Part shown: positions 28,493 through 36,159 of the stretch, one piece after another
How the letters are laid out: every line of letters starts with the position of its first letter
Numbering within the stretch: position 1 is the first letter of the stretch
Assembly: GCA_963747375.1 (NCBI GenBank)
Contig: CAVVFL010000011.1
Span: 248,001 to 312,000 of the forward strand
Direction of reading: 5' to 3'
DNA from: Sva-07 sp963747375
Lineage (GTDB): Bacteria > Actinomycetota > Acidimicrobiia > Acidimicrobiales > Ilumatobacteraceae
Length of the DNA: 64,000 nucleotides
Made by a program: the position numbers and the translations under genes
Notes under the pieces: generated by a model
Seen by the model: only the letters and a program-made list of their open reading frames with translations
What the model was told of the DNA's origin: nothing
Database searches by the model: none

Positions 28493-29236
28493 ATGCGCCT
28501 CGGTGACGCCACGTGGTACGAGATCGACCGGGCCACGACGGTCGGTCGGCGGTCCGACGACGGCACGCTCGCACCGATCCTGCTGATCCCGATCGGTTCG
28601 ACCGAACAGCACGGGCCCCATCTTCCGCTGGCCACCGACACGTTGATCGCCGAGGAGATCGCCGGGCGGGCGGTGCATCGCACCGATGGTCTGATGATCG
28701 GCCCGACGATCTCGGTCAGTGCATCGGGCGAGCACGCCGACTTCCCCGGCACGCTGTCGATCGGAACCGAGACCACGACGGCCCTCGTCGTGGAGTTGGC
28801 GCGCAGCGCCGACTGGGCCGCCGGTGTGGTGCTCGTCAACGGCCACGGCGGCAACCACCGGGCCATCAGCGACGCGGTGGCAACGCTCACCGCCGAGGGG
28901 CGCACGGCGCTGGGGTGGTGGCCGTCGTGGCCGCGTCGCCTCGACGGGGGTCCGGCCGACCTCCACGCCGGGCGAATCGAGACGTCGATGATGCTGGCGA
29001 TCGACCCCGGACTGGTGCGCCTCGAACTCGCCGTCGCCGGCGCCGACGCGTCGCTCGACGAACTGCGCACGCGCGGGGTGCGAGCCGTCAGTGCCAACGG
29101 TGTGCTCGGCGATCCGGACGGAGCCTCAGGGCGCGAGGGCGAGAGGTTCATCACCGCGTTCGTCGACGACCTCGTCCATCGGATCGAGCGGTGGCGCCCG
29201 ATCGACCTCGTGTCCGAATCGGTGTCGGACACCTGA
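28493..29236 (+). CDS. mftE: Mycofactocin biosynthesis peptidase MftE (creatininase family)
   Basis: 247 residues, intact. Creatininase-fold metal ligands are visible: Glu and His in GSTEQHGPHLPLATDT, Asp of the same motif, His in VNGHGGNHRAI, and Glu in ADLHAGRIETSMML. In mycofactocin synthesis MftE hydrolyses the modified precursor peptide MftA, releasing the Val-Tyr-derived AHDP core. Family assignment as MftE rather than generic creatininase rests on the adjacent mftF and the mycofactocin-type etf genes. The last codons (SVSDT) and stop are formed by the palindrome GGTGTCGGACACC. mftA, mftB, mftC and mftD are not in this window. Confidence 0.85.
   Translation: MRLGDATWYEIDRATTVGRRSDDGTLAPILLIPIGSTEQHGPHLPLATDTLIAEEIAGRAVHRTDGLMIGPTISVSASGEHADFPGTLSIGTETTTALVVELARSADWAAGVVLVNGHGGNHRAISDAVATLTAEGRTALGWWPSWPRRLDGGPADLHAGRIETSMMLAIDPGLVRLELAVAGADASLDELRTRGVRAVSANGVLGDPDGASGREGERFITAFVDDLVHRIERWRPIDLVSESVSDT
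29221..29233. repeat. Palindrome GGTGTCGGACACC at the mftE/mftF junction
   Basis: Same 13-mer as at 7934-7946. Here it codes for the last residues of MftE, immediately before its TGA and 12 bases before the mftF GTG. Confidence 0.5.
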
Positions 29237-29244
29237 TCGACACC

Positions 29245-30471
29245 GTGCGGTATCGACTCGACAGTTCGTGGCAGCGATTCACCGGCATCGTCGTCGCCGG
29301 GTCGCCGCTGCGCCTGTTCCGCACGACCGCTGCGGGTGCCAGGGTGCTCGACCGGCTGGAGCACGGTGACGAGGTCGACGACTCGGTGCTCGTCGACCGT
29401 CTGCTCGATGCCGGTGCGATCCATCCCGCCCCGCCACCGAGACTCGGCCTCGACGACGTCACGATCGCAACCCCACAGTTGCGAACCGACGCCACGAGCC
29501 GGGCACCCGACGACGGCCGCATCACGATCGACGACGGCTCGATGCCACCACTCGCCGGCGCCACTCATCGCCTCCCGATCACCGGTGGCCCTGCGGCCGC
29601 TCGAAATGCAGCACGACCGTTCATCGACACCGAACTGGTGGTGTTCCTCGACGGCGACGTCGAGGCGCCCGAGGGATGGCTCGAGCCGTTGCTCGCCCAC
29701 TTCGACGACCCCAAGGTCGGCCTGGTCGCCCCCAGGGTCACCGGCGAACACGGATCGCCGCTCGACCTCGGCGACGAACCCGCCCGCATCCGCTCCGGCA
29801 CACGGGTCAGCTACGTGCCGGGCGCTGCGCTGGTCGTTCGGGTCGCCGCCTTCGACGCGGTCGGCGGCTTCGATCCGACACTGCGGTTCGGAGAGGACGT
29901 CGACTTCGTGTGGCGTCTCGACGAGGCGGGGTGGCGATGTCGATACGAACCCGCCGGCGCAGTCCGGCACGCGCCCCGAGCCACGTTCGGCGCCCGCCTG
30001 CAGCAGCACGCGGGCTACGGCACCTCCGCGGCTCCGTTGGCCCTGCGACATCCGGGGGCGCTCGCACCGTTGCGGTTCAACGGGTGGACCGCGTTCGTGT
30101 GGGCGGCGATCGTCGGCGGCCATCCGGTGGTCGGTGGCGCCACGGCCATCGGGAGCTCGTTGGCCCTCGTCCGCAAACTGCCCGACGTGCCGAACGCCGC
30201 GTCGTTCGGACTCGCCATGCGCGGGCACCTGCTGGCCGCCCGCCAGATCGCCGCGGCGGTGCGGCGGGCGTGGTGGCCGATCGTTCTGGTCGGCTCGCTC
30301 GTCTCACGACGAGTGCGCTGGGTCGCAGTGGCATCGGTGGTGGCCGACGTCCGGGCGGCACCGACCGACGTGGCCTACGGCTGGGGCCTGTGGCGCGGCA
30401 TGCTGCGCCACCACACGTGGAGCCCCATCGTCCCGCGCGTCAGCGCATGGCCGGGGCGTCAGCCGACGTGA
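29245..30471 (+). CDS. mftF: Mycofactocin system glycosyltransferase MftF
   Basis: About 408 residues. The N-terminal part RYRLDSSWQRFTGIVVAGSP and LRLFRTTAAGARVLDRLE is the PqqD-like module typical of MftF. A GT2 domain follows: RITIDDGSMPPLAG, GGPAAARNAARPFIDTELVV, FLDGDVEAPEGWLEPLLAHF, and FGEDVDFVWRLDEAGWRCRY. Two C-terminal hydrophobic stretches are present (VWAAIVGGHPVVGGATAIG and WWPIVLVGSLVSRRV). MftF adds a beta-1,4-glucose chain to premycofactocin. The segment between the first GT strand and DDGS is shorter than in the common form of about 470 residues. GTG 29245 is used because no ATG exists in the right place. It overlaps the convergent DUF4395 gene by 32 bases. Confidence 0.85.
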   Translation: MRYRLDSSWQRFTGIVVAGSPLRLFRTTAAGARVLDRLEHGDEVDDSVLVDRLLDAGAIHPAPPPRLGLDDVTIATPQLRTDATSRAPDDGRITIDDGSMPPLAGATHRLPITGGPAAARNAARPFIDTELVVFLDGDVEAPEGWLEPLLAHFDDPKVGLVAPRVTGEHGSPLDLGDEPARIRSGTRVSYVPGAALVVRVAAFDAVGGFDPTLRFGEDVDFVWRLDEAGWRCRYEPAGAVRHAPRATFGARLQQHAGYGTSAAPLALRHPGALAPLRFNGWTAFVWAAIVGGHPVVGGATAIGSSLALVRKLPDVPNAASFGLAMRGHLLAARQIAAAVRRAWWPIVLVGSLVSRRVRWVAVASVVADVRAAPTDVAYGWGLWRGMLRHHTWSPIVPRVSAWPGRQPT

Positions 30472-31012
30472 CCGACACGACGTCAGCAGTGGCCCCGTCG
30501 ACATCGTCGACTTCCTGACGGGCCTCGACGAGCGCCTGACGGAGACGTGCGCTGATGTCGTTGCAGTCGGCACACCCCCAGATCGCGCTGTAGACGATGC
30601 AGCCGAGGCAGATGGCGAACGCCGCTTCGAGCGTGGCGGCCACGGCGAGCATCGCGATCAGCACCCAACTGACCGCTGGGGCATCGAGCAGCCAGGCGAC
30701 CGAGGCCAGCGCGGTGAATCCCAGGCCGATCGCCTGGGCGAAACGCTTCGGCGGCCCCGGAACCTGACGGGAGTGGATCCCGGCGCGGGCCTCGACACGA
30801 GGTGTGGCGAATCGGGTGGCGAACTGGCCGAGCGGCGACAGGGTCGGTCCGGTGGCGACCCGCGCGAGAAACCCGTAGCTCAGCGGGATCAACACCCACC
30901 CCTCGCGCAGGATCAGAAACGCCAGCGCCATCGTCACGACGCCGGCCGCCACGATGCGCGCGGAGGTCTCGTTGACGGGGTCGGGAAACTGGAACAGCCG
31001 GCTCAGATTCAC
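30440..31012 (-). CDS. DUF4395 family membrane protein
   Basis: About 190 residues with four or more membrane helices: VTMALAFLILREGWVLIPL, AIGLGFTALASVAWLL, and VSWVLIAMLAVAATLEAAF. The Cys-rich segment CLGCIVYSAIWGCADC (about residues 140-155) is diagnostic of DUF4395, a family often found beside thiosulfate sulfurtransferases and thioredoxin-like genes. Neither is adjacent here. GTG 31012 has TAGCCT seven bases upstream. The 3' end overlaps mftF. Function unknown. Confidence 0.78.
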   Translation of the reverse strand: MNLSRLFQFPDPVNETSARIVAAGVVTMALAFLILREGWVLIPLSYGFLARVATGPTLSPLGQFATRFATPRVEARAGIHSRQVPGPPKRFAQAIGLGFTALASVAWLLDAPAVSWVLIAMLAVAATLEAAFAICLGCIVYSAIWGCADCNDISARLRQALVEARQEVDDVDGATADVVSVTSADAPAMR

Positions 31013-31019
31013 GGCTCGG

Positions 31020-31025
31020 AGGCTA
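31020..31025 (-). promoter_or_regulatory. TANNNT -10 box (TAGCCT) of the DUF4395 gene
   Basis: TAGCCT on the minus strand, seven bases before GTG 31012. Confidence 0.45.
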
Positions 31026-31093
31026 TCGCTGATAAATATGATCAACACAGTCGGGAATCAATCCGGCGGACCCGACGACACTCCGAATCCCCT

Positions 31094-31203
31094 GTTTGCG
31101 TGAGCGCCGATCACCATCTCCGACGTTGTCGCTCACACAAATGCTTGGCGCTGCGTTTGGGTGAGCAACGATCACCATCTCCGACGTTGTCGCTCACACG
31201 AAT
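31094..31203. repeat. Pair of 49-bp palindromic repeats in a divergent promoter region
   Basis: Copies at 31094-31142 and 31155-31203 differ at only four positions and start 61 bp apart. Each begins GTTTG and carries GTGAGC on the left. Each ends CGCTCACA on the right, with the fixed centre GATCACCATCTCCGACGTTG, so each can fold into a hairpin. They fill the gap between two divergent genes, unlike the GATGAGCG pairs, which sit after convergent genes. No spacer array or cas gene is present. Confidence 0.75.
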
Positions 31204-31227
31204 CTCGGTGTGGGCTCGAAGCGCCAC

Positions 31228-31233
31228 TACCGT
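31228..31233 (+). promoter_or_regulatory. TANNNT -10 box (TACCGT) of the alanine-racemase-like gene
   Basis: TACCGT followed by seven bases and GTG 31241. Confidence 0.45.
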
Positions 31234-31240
31234 CGTGGCG

Positions 31241-32158
31241 GTGACGATCAGGTTGACCATCCGCACGGCGCTGTGGCGCAGTCACGTGGCGAGCGTCGTC
31301 AACCGGATCGACGGTCTCGTTCCGGTCGTGAAGGGCAACGGCTACGGCTTCGGCCGCGTCGAGCTGGCCCGGATCGCCTCGGAATTCACCGACACCGTCG
31401 CCGTCGGCACCGTCCACGAACTCGACGGACTCCCGGACGGCCTCAACGTCGTCGTCCTCACCCCCACCCTCACTCCCCCTCCGTCGACGTCGCCCGTGCT
31501 CACCGTCGGCAACCGCGCTCACCTCGAAACACTCTCGGACTGGTCGGGCCGGGTGATCGTCAAGCTCGCCTCGTCGATGCACCGCTACGGCCGCGGTCCC
31601 GAACTGCTCGACGACGCTCGCCGAACGGGGCTCGACGTGGTCGGCGTCAGCATCCATCCTCCGCTCGCCGGGTCTGCCGCCGACCACCTCCGCGACATCA
31701 CCGAGTCGATCGACGGGCTCGATCCCGCTGTCGCTGTCTGGGTCAGCCATCTCGATCCCGTCATGTACGCGACGCTTCCGACGACCCACTCCTACCGGCT
31801 GCGGCTCGGCACCGGTCTGTGGCACGGCGACAAGTCGTTCCTGCATCTCGACGCCGACGTGCTCGACGTGCGATCGGTGGCGGCGGGCGAGCCGGCGGGG
31901 TACCGCCAGGAGCCCGTCCGCGGCGACGGTCACCTCGTGATGATCGGAGCCGGAACCGCCAACGGTGTCGCACCACTGGCCGACGGCCGCAGCCCGTTCC
32001 ACTTCGAACGACGCCGCCTCGAACTGCACGAGCCACCGCACATGCACACCTCGATGGCATTCGTTCCGCTCGGCGATCCCGTCCCCGCCATCGGCGACCG
32101 AACGGACCTCCAACGTCCGCTCACGACGACGCTGGTCGACGAGTACGTCTGGCAGTGA
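31241..32158 (+). CDS. Alanine racemase-like PLP protein
   Basis: About 305 residues, shorter than the usual 360-380 of alanine racemase. The PLP lysine motif is present near the N-terminus (VPVVKGNGYGFG). Barrel strands VIVKLASSMHRYGR, VVGVSIHPPLAG and YRLRLGTGLWHGDK follow, and a compact C-terminal part (HLVMIGAGTANGVAPLADG). The shortened C-terminal domain could alter dimerisation, where the second catalytic residue (Tyr) normally comes from the partner. The role may be D-alanine supply or a different PLP-based reaction. Its stop overlaps the start of the next membrane gene (GTGA). Confidence 0.75.
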   Translation: MTIRLTIRTALWRSHVASVVNRIDGLVPVVKGNGYGFGRVELARIASEFTDTVAVGTVHELDGLPDGLNVVVLTPTLTPPPSTSPVLTVGNRAHLETLSDWSGRVIVKLASSMHRYGRGPELLDDARRTGLDVVGVSIHPPLAGSAADHLRDITESIDGLDPAVAVWVSHLDPVMYATLPTTHSYRLRLGTGLWHGDKSFLHLDADVLDVRSVAAGEPAGYRQEPVRGDGHLVMIGAGTANGVAPLADGRSPFHFERRRLELHEPPHMHTSMAFVPLGDPVPAIGDRTDLQRPLTTTLVDEYVWQ

Positions 32159-33289
32159 ACGCGCCAGCGACGACGGCGGCCACCACCCGGCGGGCCGAAC
32201 GGTTGTCGGGACCCGATGTCGTCAGGGCCGTCGCCCTGATCGGCGTGGTGGTCATGAACTACCACGGCTACCTGATCCTGCGCAGTGACTCGCCGCGTGA
32301 GCACCGGCTGGATCGAGGAGCTGTTCGATCCGTGGAACGGACCGTTGTCGACTCGATTCGCGGCAACATTCGTGCTCGTGGCAGGTGTCGGCGTGACGCT
32401 GATGACCGCTCGAAGTGTCGGGGGCCTCCGGCTCGCTGCCGACGACGCCGAATCCGCTGTGGCACGTGACCGAGTGCGCTCGATGCGCCTGCGGCTGGTC
32501 CGCCGAGGGTTGCTGCTGTACGTCACCGGACTGCTGCTCGACGAGATCTGGCCCGGCACGATCCTGCCCTACTACGGCGCGATGTTCGTCCTCGCCGCCG
32601 CCATGTTCACCTGGCGGAGTCGTTGGCTGATCCTCGTCGGGTTCGGTGCAGCGATCAGCGGATCACTCATCCGACTCTGGCAGCACGAGCAGGCGCGTGA
32701 AGGCTTCAGCACGGCGTGGTTGACCGACCCGGACGAGGGCTCGCTGCGCGACCACGTGTTCGGCGTCTTCGTCAACGGCACCCATCCGTTGCTGCCGTGG
32801 CTCGCCTTCCTCTGTGCCGGCATGGTGCTCGGTCGGGTGCTGGCCACGACATGGTGGCGATCCGCGGCGATCGCAACCGGCCTGGGCCTCGTCGGGCTCG
32901 GATGGCTGGTGTCACGCCAGGCATCGACGACGTTCGAGGACGTCGCCTTCTCGATCAACCCCTACGACCGCGGTGTGGTCTACACGGCCAGCGCGCTCGG
33001 CACGGCACTGGTCGCGTATGCCACGGTCGACTGGCTCGCCACTCGCTTCCCGGTCGCCACCGACCCGCTGCGACGTGCCGGACAGATGACCCTGTCGCTG
33101 TACATCGCGCACGTACTGGTCTTCAATCTGGTCGTCGACTGGCTCGGATGGATCGAGCCGGCGGGCGTCGAGGTCGCGTTGGCATTCGCCCTCGGATTCT
33201 GGATCGTCGGGATCGCCATCGCGGTGGCGTGGCAACGTCGATACGGCAGAGGACCGGCCGAGCGGGTGTATCGCACGATCGGCGGGTGA
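32155..33289 (+). CDS. Polytopic membrane protein of the DUF418/DUF1624 acyltransferase-like group, one frame break
   Basis: About 378 residues with some nine membrane helices. It begins VRAVALIGVVVMNYHGYLIL after a short cytoplasmic leader. A break near 32288 separates this from WIEELFDPWNGPLSTRFAAT. Family-like segments are RRGLLLYVTGLLLDEIWPG, THPLLPWLAFLCAGMVLGR, and a closing RRAGQMTLSLYIAHVLVFNL, the C-terminal signature of DUF418 proteins. Related families transfer acetyl groups across membranes, but no catalytic residue can be named with confidence. It is translationally coupled to the alanine-racemase-like gene, so a cell-envelope role is plausible. Confidence 0.7.
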
Positions 33290-33293
33290 GGCC

Positions 33294-34238
33294 TCACCGC
33301 GCTGATCGGGCGGCACGACGCAGGCCCCGCCAGCCGACCGCTCCGGCGCCGATGAGCGGACCCTGCTCGCCGAGGCGGGTGGGCGTGATCCGTGCCCCCC
33401 GGCTGTACACCAGCCTCGCCCCGTCGTCGAGAGCGACCTGTGCAGCGTGGAAGAACGTCGAGCCGAATCCCAGAGCGACGCTGCCTCCCACGACGACGAG
33501 CGAGAGATCGAACGCATTGCACATCACGGCCGCTGCCCGCCCGACGACTTCGCCGGCCCGTTGCATGATCTGGAAGGACGGTTCGGTCGCCGGACGTCCG
33601 GTGATCGCGTCGATCGCCATGCCTGAGGCCTCAGCGTCGAGGCAGCCCTGGGTACCGCAGTGGCATCGGCGTCCGCCCGGCTCGACGATGACGTGGCCGA
33701 TGTGGCCCGCATGGCCAGACTCGCCGTCGAGCAGATCGCCGTCGAGCACGACCGCGCCGGAGATGCCACCCGACACGGTCACCGCGAGGAAGTTCGGATG
33801 GCCCTGCGCGGCGCCGAGCCAGCCCTCGGCGAGTGCCAACGCCTTGGCGTCGAGGTCACCGTGCACGGCGAGTCCCGTCAGTTCCTCCAGCCGACTTCGC
33901 AAGGGGAAGTCACGCCACGACGGAACGCTGATCGGCGTCACCAGGTCGAGGCGACGGGTGACGAGGCCACCGCTGCTGACGCCGACACCGACGATTCGTG
34001 CGTGGTGGCGGTGGGGCACCTGCGCGACGAGGTCCGTGACGACTCCGGCGAGCGTGGTGTAGTTGGACTCCGGCCCGACGTTGGTTTCGATCGGCGCCGA
34101 TCGTCGGTCGATGAGGACACCTCTCGCCGTCACCAGGCCCGCCTGGAAGCTGTGAGCGCCGACATCGACGGCCAGAATCACATCGGTGGGACGCGGCGGA
34201 TCGGCAGCGACCGGCTCGATCGGTGTGACATCGGACAT
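33294..34238 (-). CDS. ROK family sugar kinase/transcription-factor-type protein
   Basis: 314 residues, intact. Phosphate-binding DVGAHSFQAGLV near the N-terminus, catalytic Asp in HGDLDAKALALAEG, ROK signature region GHAGHIGHVIVEPGG, and zinc motif CHCGTQGCLDAEAS. There is no helix-turn-helix domain, so it is the kinase form, most like glucokinase. The motif VDGHDLDA normally precedes the catalytic Asp and is changed to VHGDLDA here. ATG 34238 has TACGGT ten bases upstream. The gene is divergent from a cell-wall hydrolase; sugar specificity is not predictable. Confidence 0.83.
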   Translation of the reverse strand: MSDVTPIEPVAADPPRPTDVILAVDVGAHSFQAGLVTARGVLIDRRSAPIETNVGPESNYTTLAGVVTDLVAQVPHRHHARIVGVGVSSGGLVTRRLDLVTPISVPSWRDFPLRSRLEELTGLAVHGDLDAKALALAEGWLGAAQGHPNFLAVTVSGGISGAVVLDGDLLDGESGHAGHIGHVIVEPGGRRCHCGTQGCLDAEASGMAIDAITGRPATEPSFQIMQRAGEVVGRAAAVMCNAFDLSLVVVGGSVALGFGSTFFHAAQVALDDGARLVYSRGARITPTRLGEQGPLIGAGAVGWRGLRRAARSAR

Positions 34239-34248
34239 GACGGGGCGA

Positions 34249-34289
34249 ACCGTAGCTGGAGGCCGGCTCGCACATCGGACGGCTACGGT
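34249..34289. promoter_or_regulatory. Divergent promoter region with mirrored TACGGT boxes
   Basis: ACCGTA at 34249-34254 is the minus-strand TACGGT, ten bases before the ROK ATG. TACGGT at 34284-34289 faces the cell-wall hydrolase, about 97 bases before its ATG. The boxes form an inverted repeat CCGTAGC/GCTACGG (34250-34256 and 34282-34288). Confidence 0.45.
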
Positions 34290-34386
34290 CTCATCGGGCG
34301 GCGAGAACCTGGTCCAGCCGGCCGCTCACCGTGCCGATACAGACACTGCCGTCCGACCGACCAGCACACCGAACGACGTCCTTGCC

Positions 34387-36156
34387 ATGACACCGAACGC
34401 ACCGATCCCGATGAACGACGCGGCCGCCGTCCGTTCGCGTCGATGGGGCGCTCCCGTCGTTGCGGCCGTCGCTGCGATCACGATCGTGTCGATGTCGGTG
34501 CCGGCTCTCGCCGTCGACGAACCGACGAGCCCCGCCGCGCCACCCGTCACCACGACACCGGTCACCACGACCAGCGAGCCGGCCCCGACGACAGTCGCGC
34601 CGGAGACCTCGGCGCCGACCACGACCGCTCCGACCACCATCGCCCCGACGACCGTCACACCGACGACCGTGGCGCCGGCCGAGACCACGACGACCGCGCC
34701 GGCCATCACGGCGCCTGAGACGACGGTGCCTCCTCCCGCGCCGCTCGACGTGCAGGTACTCCCGAGCCAGATCGCGAACATCCTGGCGACGATCCGCTAC
34801 GTCGAATCACGCGGCAACTACGACGCCCCACCGAACAGGGGCGGAGCCTCGGGCGCGTATCAGTTCATCGCCTCGACGTGGAACGGCTACGGCGGATACT
34901 CACATGCCTACCTCGCTCCGGCAGAGATCCAGGACGAGCGCGCGGCACTCGACGTCGAGCGCTTTCTCGCCCAGTGGAACAACGACGTCTCCATGATTCC
35001 GGTCATGTGGTACTACCCGCGCGCATCGCGTGATGTCACGTTGATGGACATCGTTCCCGTGCCCTCGGCCGGCAACGTCCTCACCGTGCGCGAGTACCAG
35101 CAGCGCTGGCTCGGGGTCTGGGCATTCCTGTCCGGCCAACCCATCCCCCAACAGCTCACGCTCTACCAGGCCCTGGGTCGCCTGGGTATCCCACCGACGC
35201 TTCCCGAGAAGCAACCGATCGATCCGGACGCACCGGCCATCGAACGCAAGGCCTCGATCGTGTTCCCCGTGATCGGCCCGACGCGACTGGCGGCACCGGA
35301 TTGCGGCGACGCACAGGACATCGCCCAGAACGCCGGAGCAGGCGCCGGTGCCACACCGCAGGAGATCGAAGCGGCCGGTCTGTGCGCCGAAGAGGCGCCG
35401 GGCATCGTGTTCGGCGTGAAGCTGCAACCCGTGCTCTCGGTGGTCGACGGGGTGGTCACCGATGTCCACGACGAGCTGGGCGACACCATCTCGGTCACGG
35501 TCACCGACGACAACGGACGCAGCTACAGGCTCGCCGGGTTCAACGACGACAATCCGGGGACCGACGACGGGGCGGCGCCGCCACACCTGCGACTCTCGGC
35601 GCTGGCCAAGGTCGGAACCGGGGTCAGGGCCGGGCAGATCCTCGGCTTCATGGGTGACTCGAGCCCGCTCCCGCTCGGCATCCGATCCGACGTGCCCACC
35701 GATGCCACGGTCGCCATCGCAGCCGACTCGGTCGCCCCGCACATCCGCCTCACGATCGAGGATCTCGACGGGACACCGGTCGACGCCTACGGGCCCGTCA
35801 TCGACTCGTTGTTCCGCCAGGTCTGCTCGGTCGGTATCGGCCCGTGGTCGGGCGTGCCCACGGGCGAACTCCACGACGCGGTCACGACCGAGACCACCGA
35901 CGACAACCGTGACATCGACTCCGAGTGGATCATCACCTCGACGGGGCAGGTGACCGCGGCCGGCTGGGCGGCGATGATCTACCCGAGCGAGAGTTGCGGC
36001 TGGGCCCCCGAGCTGCCGTACGGGCCCGGTGCCGGCGGATCGCCCCAGGTGCCACCGTCGTGGGCCGAACCACTCGATCTGGCGACACCGATCTGGATCG
36101 AACTCGCACAGCAGCGCGACAGCGATCCGTCGTTGATGCTCCTCGTGCGTCCGTGA
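34387..36156 (+). CDS. Secreted transglycosylase-like cell-wall protein with degenerate M23-like region
   Basis: 589 residues, intact. Signal sequence at residues 22-42 (VVAAVAAITIVSMSVPALA) is followed by a Thr/Pro/Ala-rich linker of repeated TTTAPTT-type units (about 45-120). A lysozyme-like module then carries the catalytic Glu in TIRYVESRGNYDAPPNRGG, with GAYQFIASTWNGYGGYSHAY as the Rpf/transglycosylase-like core. The second half has LSVVDGVVTDVHDELGDTI and RAGQILGFMGDSSPLPLG, the strand pattern of LytM/M23 peptidase domains, but without clear His-x-His zinc ligands. It is likely exported to cut or bind peptidoglycan. The 5' leader is long, about 90 nt by the promoter prediction. Confidence 0.8.
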   Translation: MTPNAPIPMNDAAAVRSRRWGAPVVAAVAAITIVSMSVPALAVDEPTSPAAPPVTTTPVTTTSEPAPTTVAPETSAPTTTAPTTIAPTTVTPTTVAPAETTTTAPAITAPETTVPPPAPLDVQVLPSQIANILATIRYVESRGNYDAPPNRGGASGAYQFIASTWNGYGGYSHAYLAPAEIQDERAALDVERFLAQWNNDVSMIPVMWYYPRASRDVTLMDIVPVPSAGNVLTVREYQQRWLGVWAFLSGQPIPQQLTLYQALGRLGIPPTLPEKQPIDPDAPAIERKASIVFPVIGPTRLAAPDCGDAQDIAQNAGAGAGATPQEIEAAGLCAEEAPGIVFGVKLQPVLSVVDGVVTDVHDELGDTISVTVTDDNGRSYRLAGFNDDNPGTDDGAAPPHLRLSALAKVGTGVRAGQILGFMGDSSPLPLGIRSDVPTDATVAIAADSVAPHIRLTIEDLDGTPVDAYGPVIDSLFRQVCSVGIGPWSGVPTGELHDAVTTETTDDNRDIDSEWIITSTGQVTAAGWAAMIYPSESCGWAPELPYGPGAGGSPQVPPSWAEPLDLATPIWIELAQQRDSDPSLMLLVRP

Positions 36157-36159
36157 ACG

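Noticed and set aside
31094..31203. Direct repeats that could suggest a CRISPR array
   Set aside because: Only two units, palindromic themselves, 12-bp gap, no cas genes or further repeats nearby.
34290..34386. A c-di-AMP (ydaO-type) riboswitch before the cell-wall hydrolase gene
   Set aside because: The conserved purine-rich core motifs of that riboswitch were not found in the leader.
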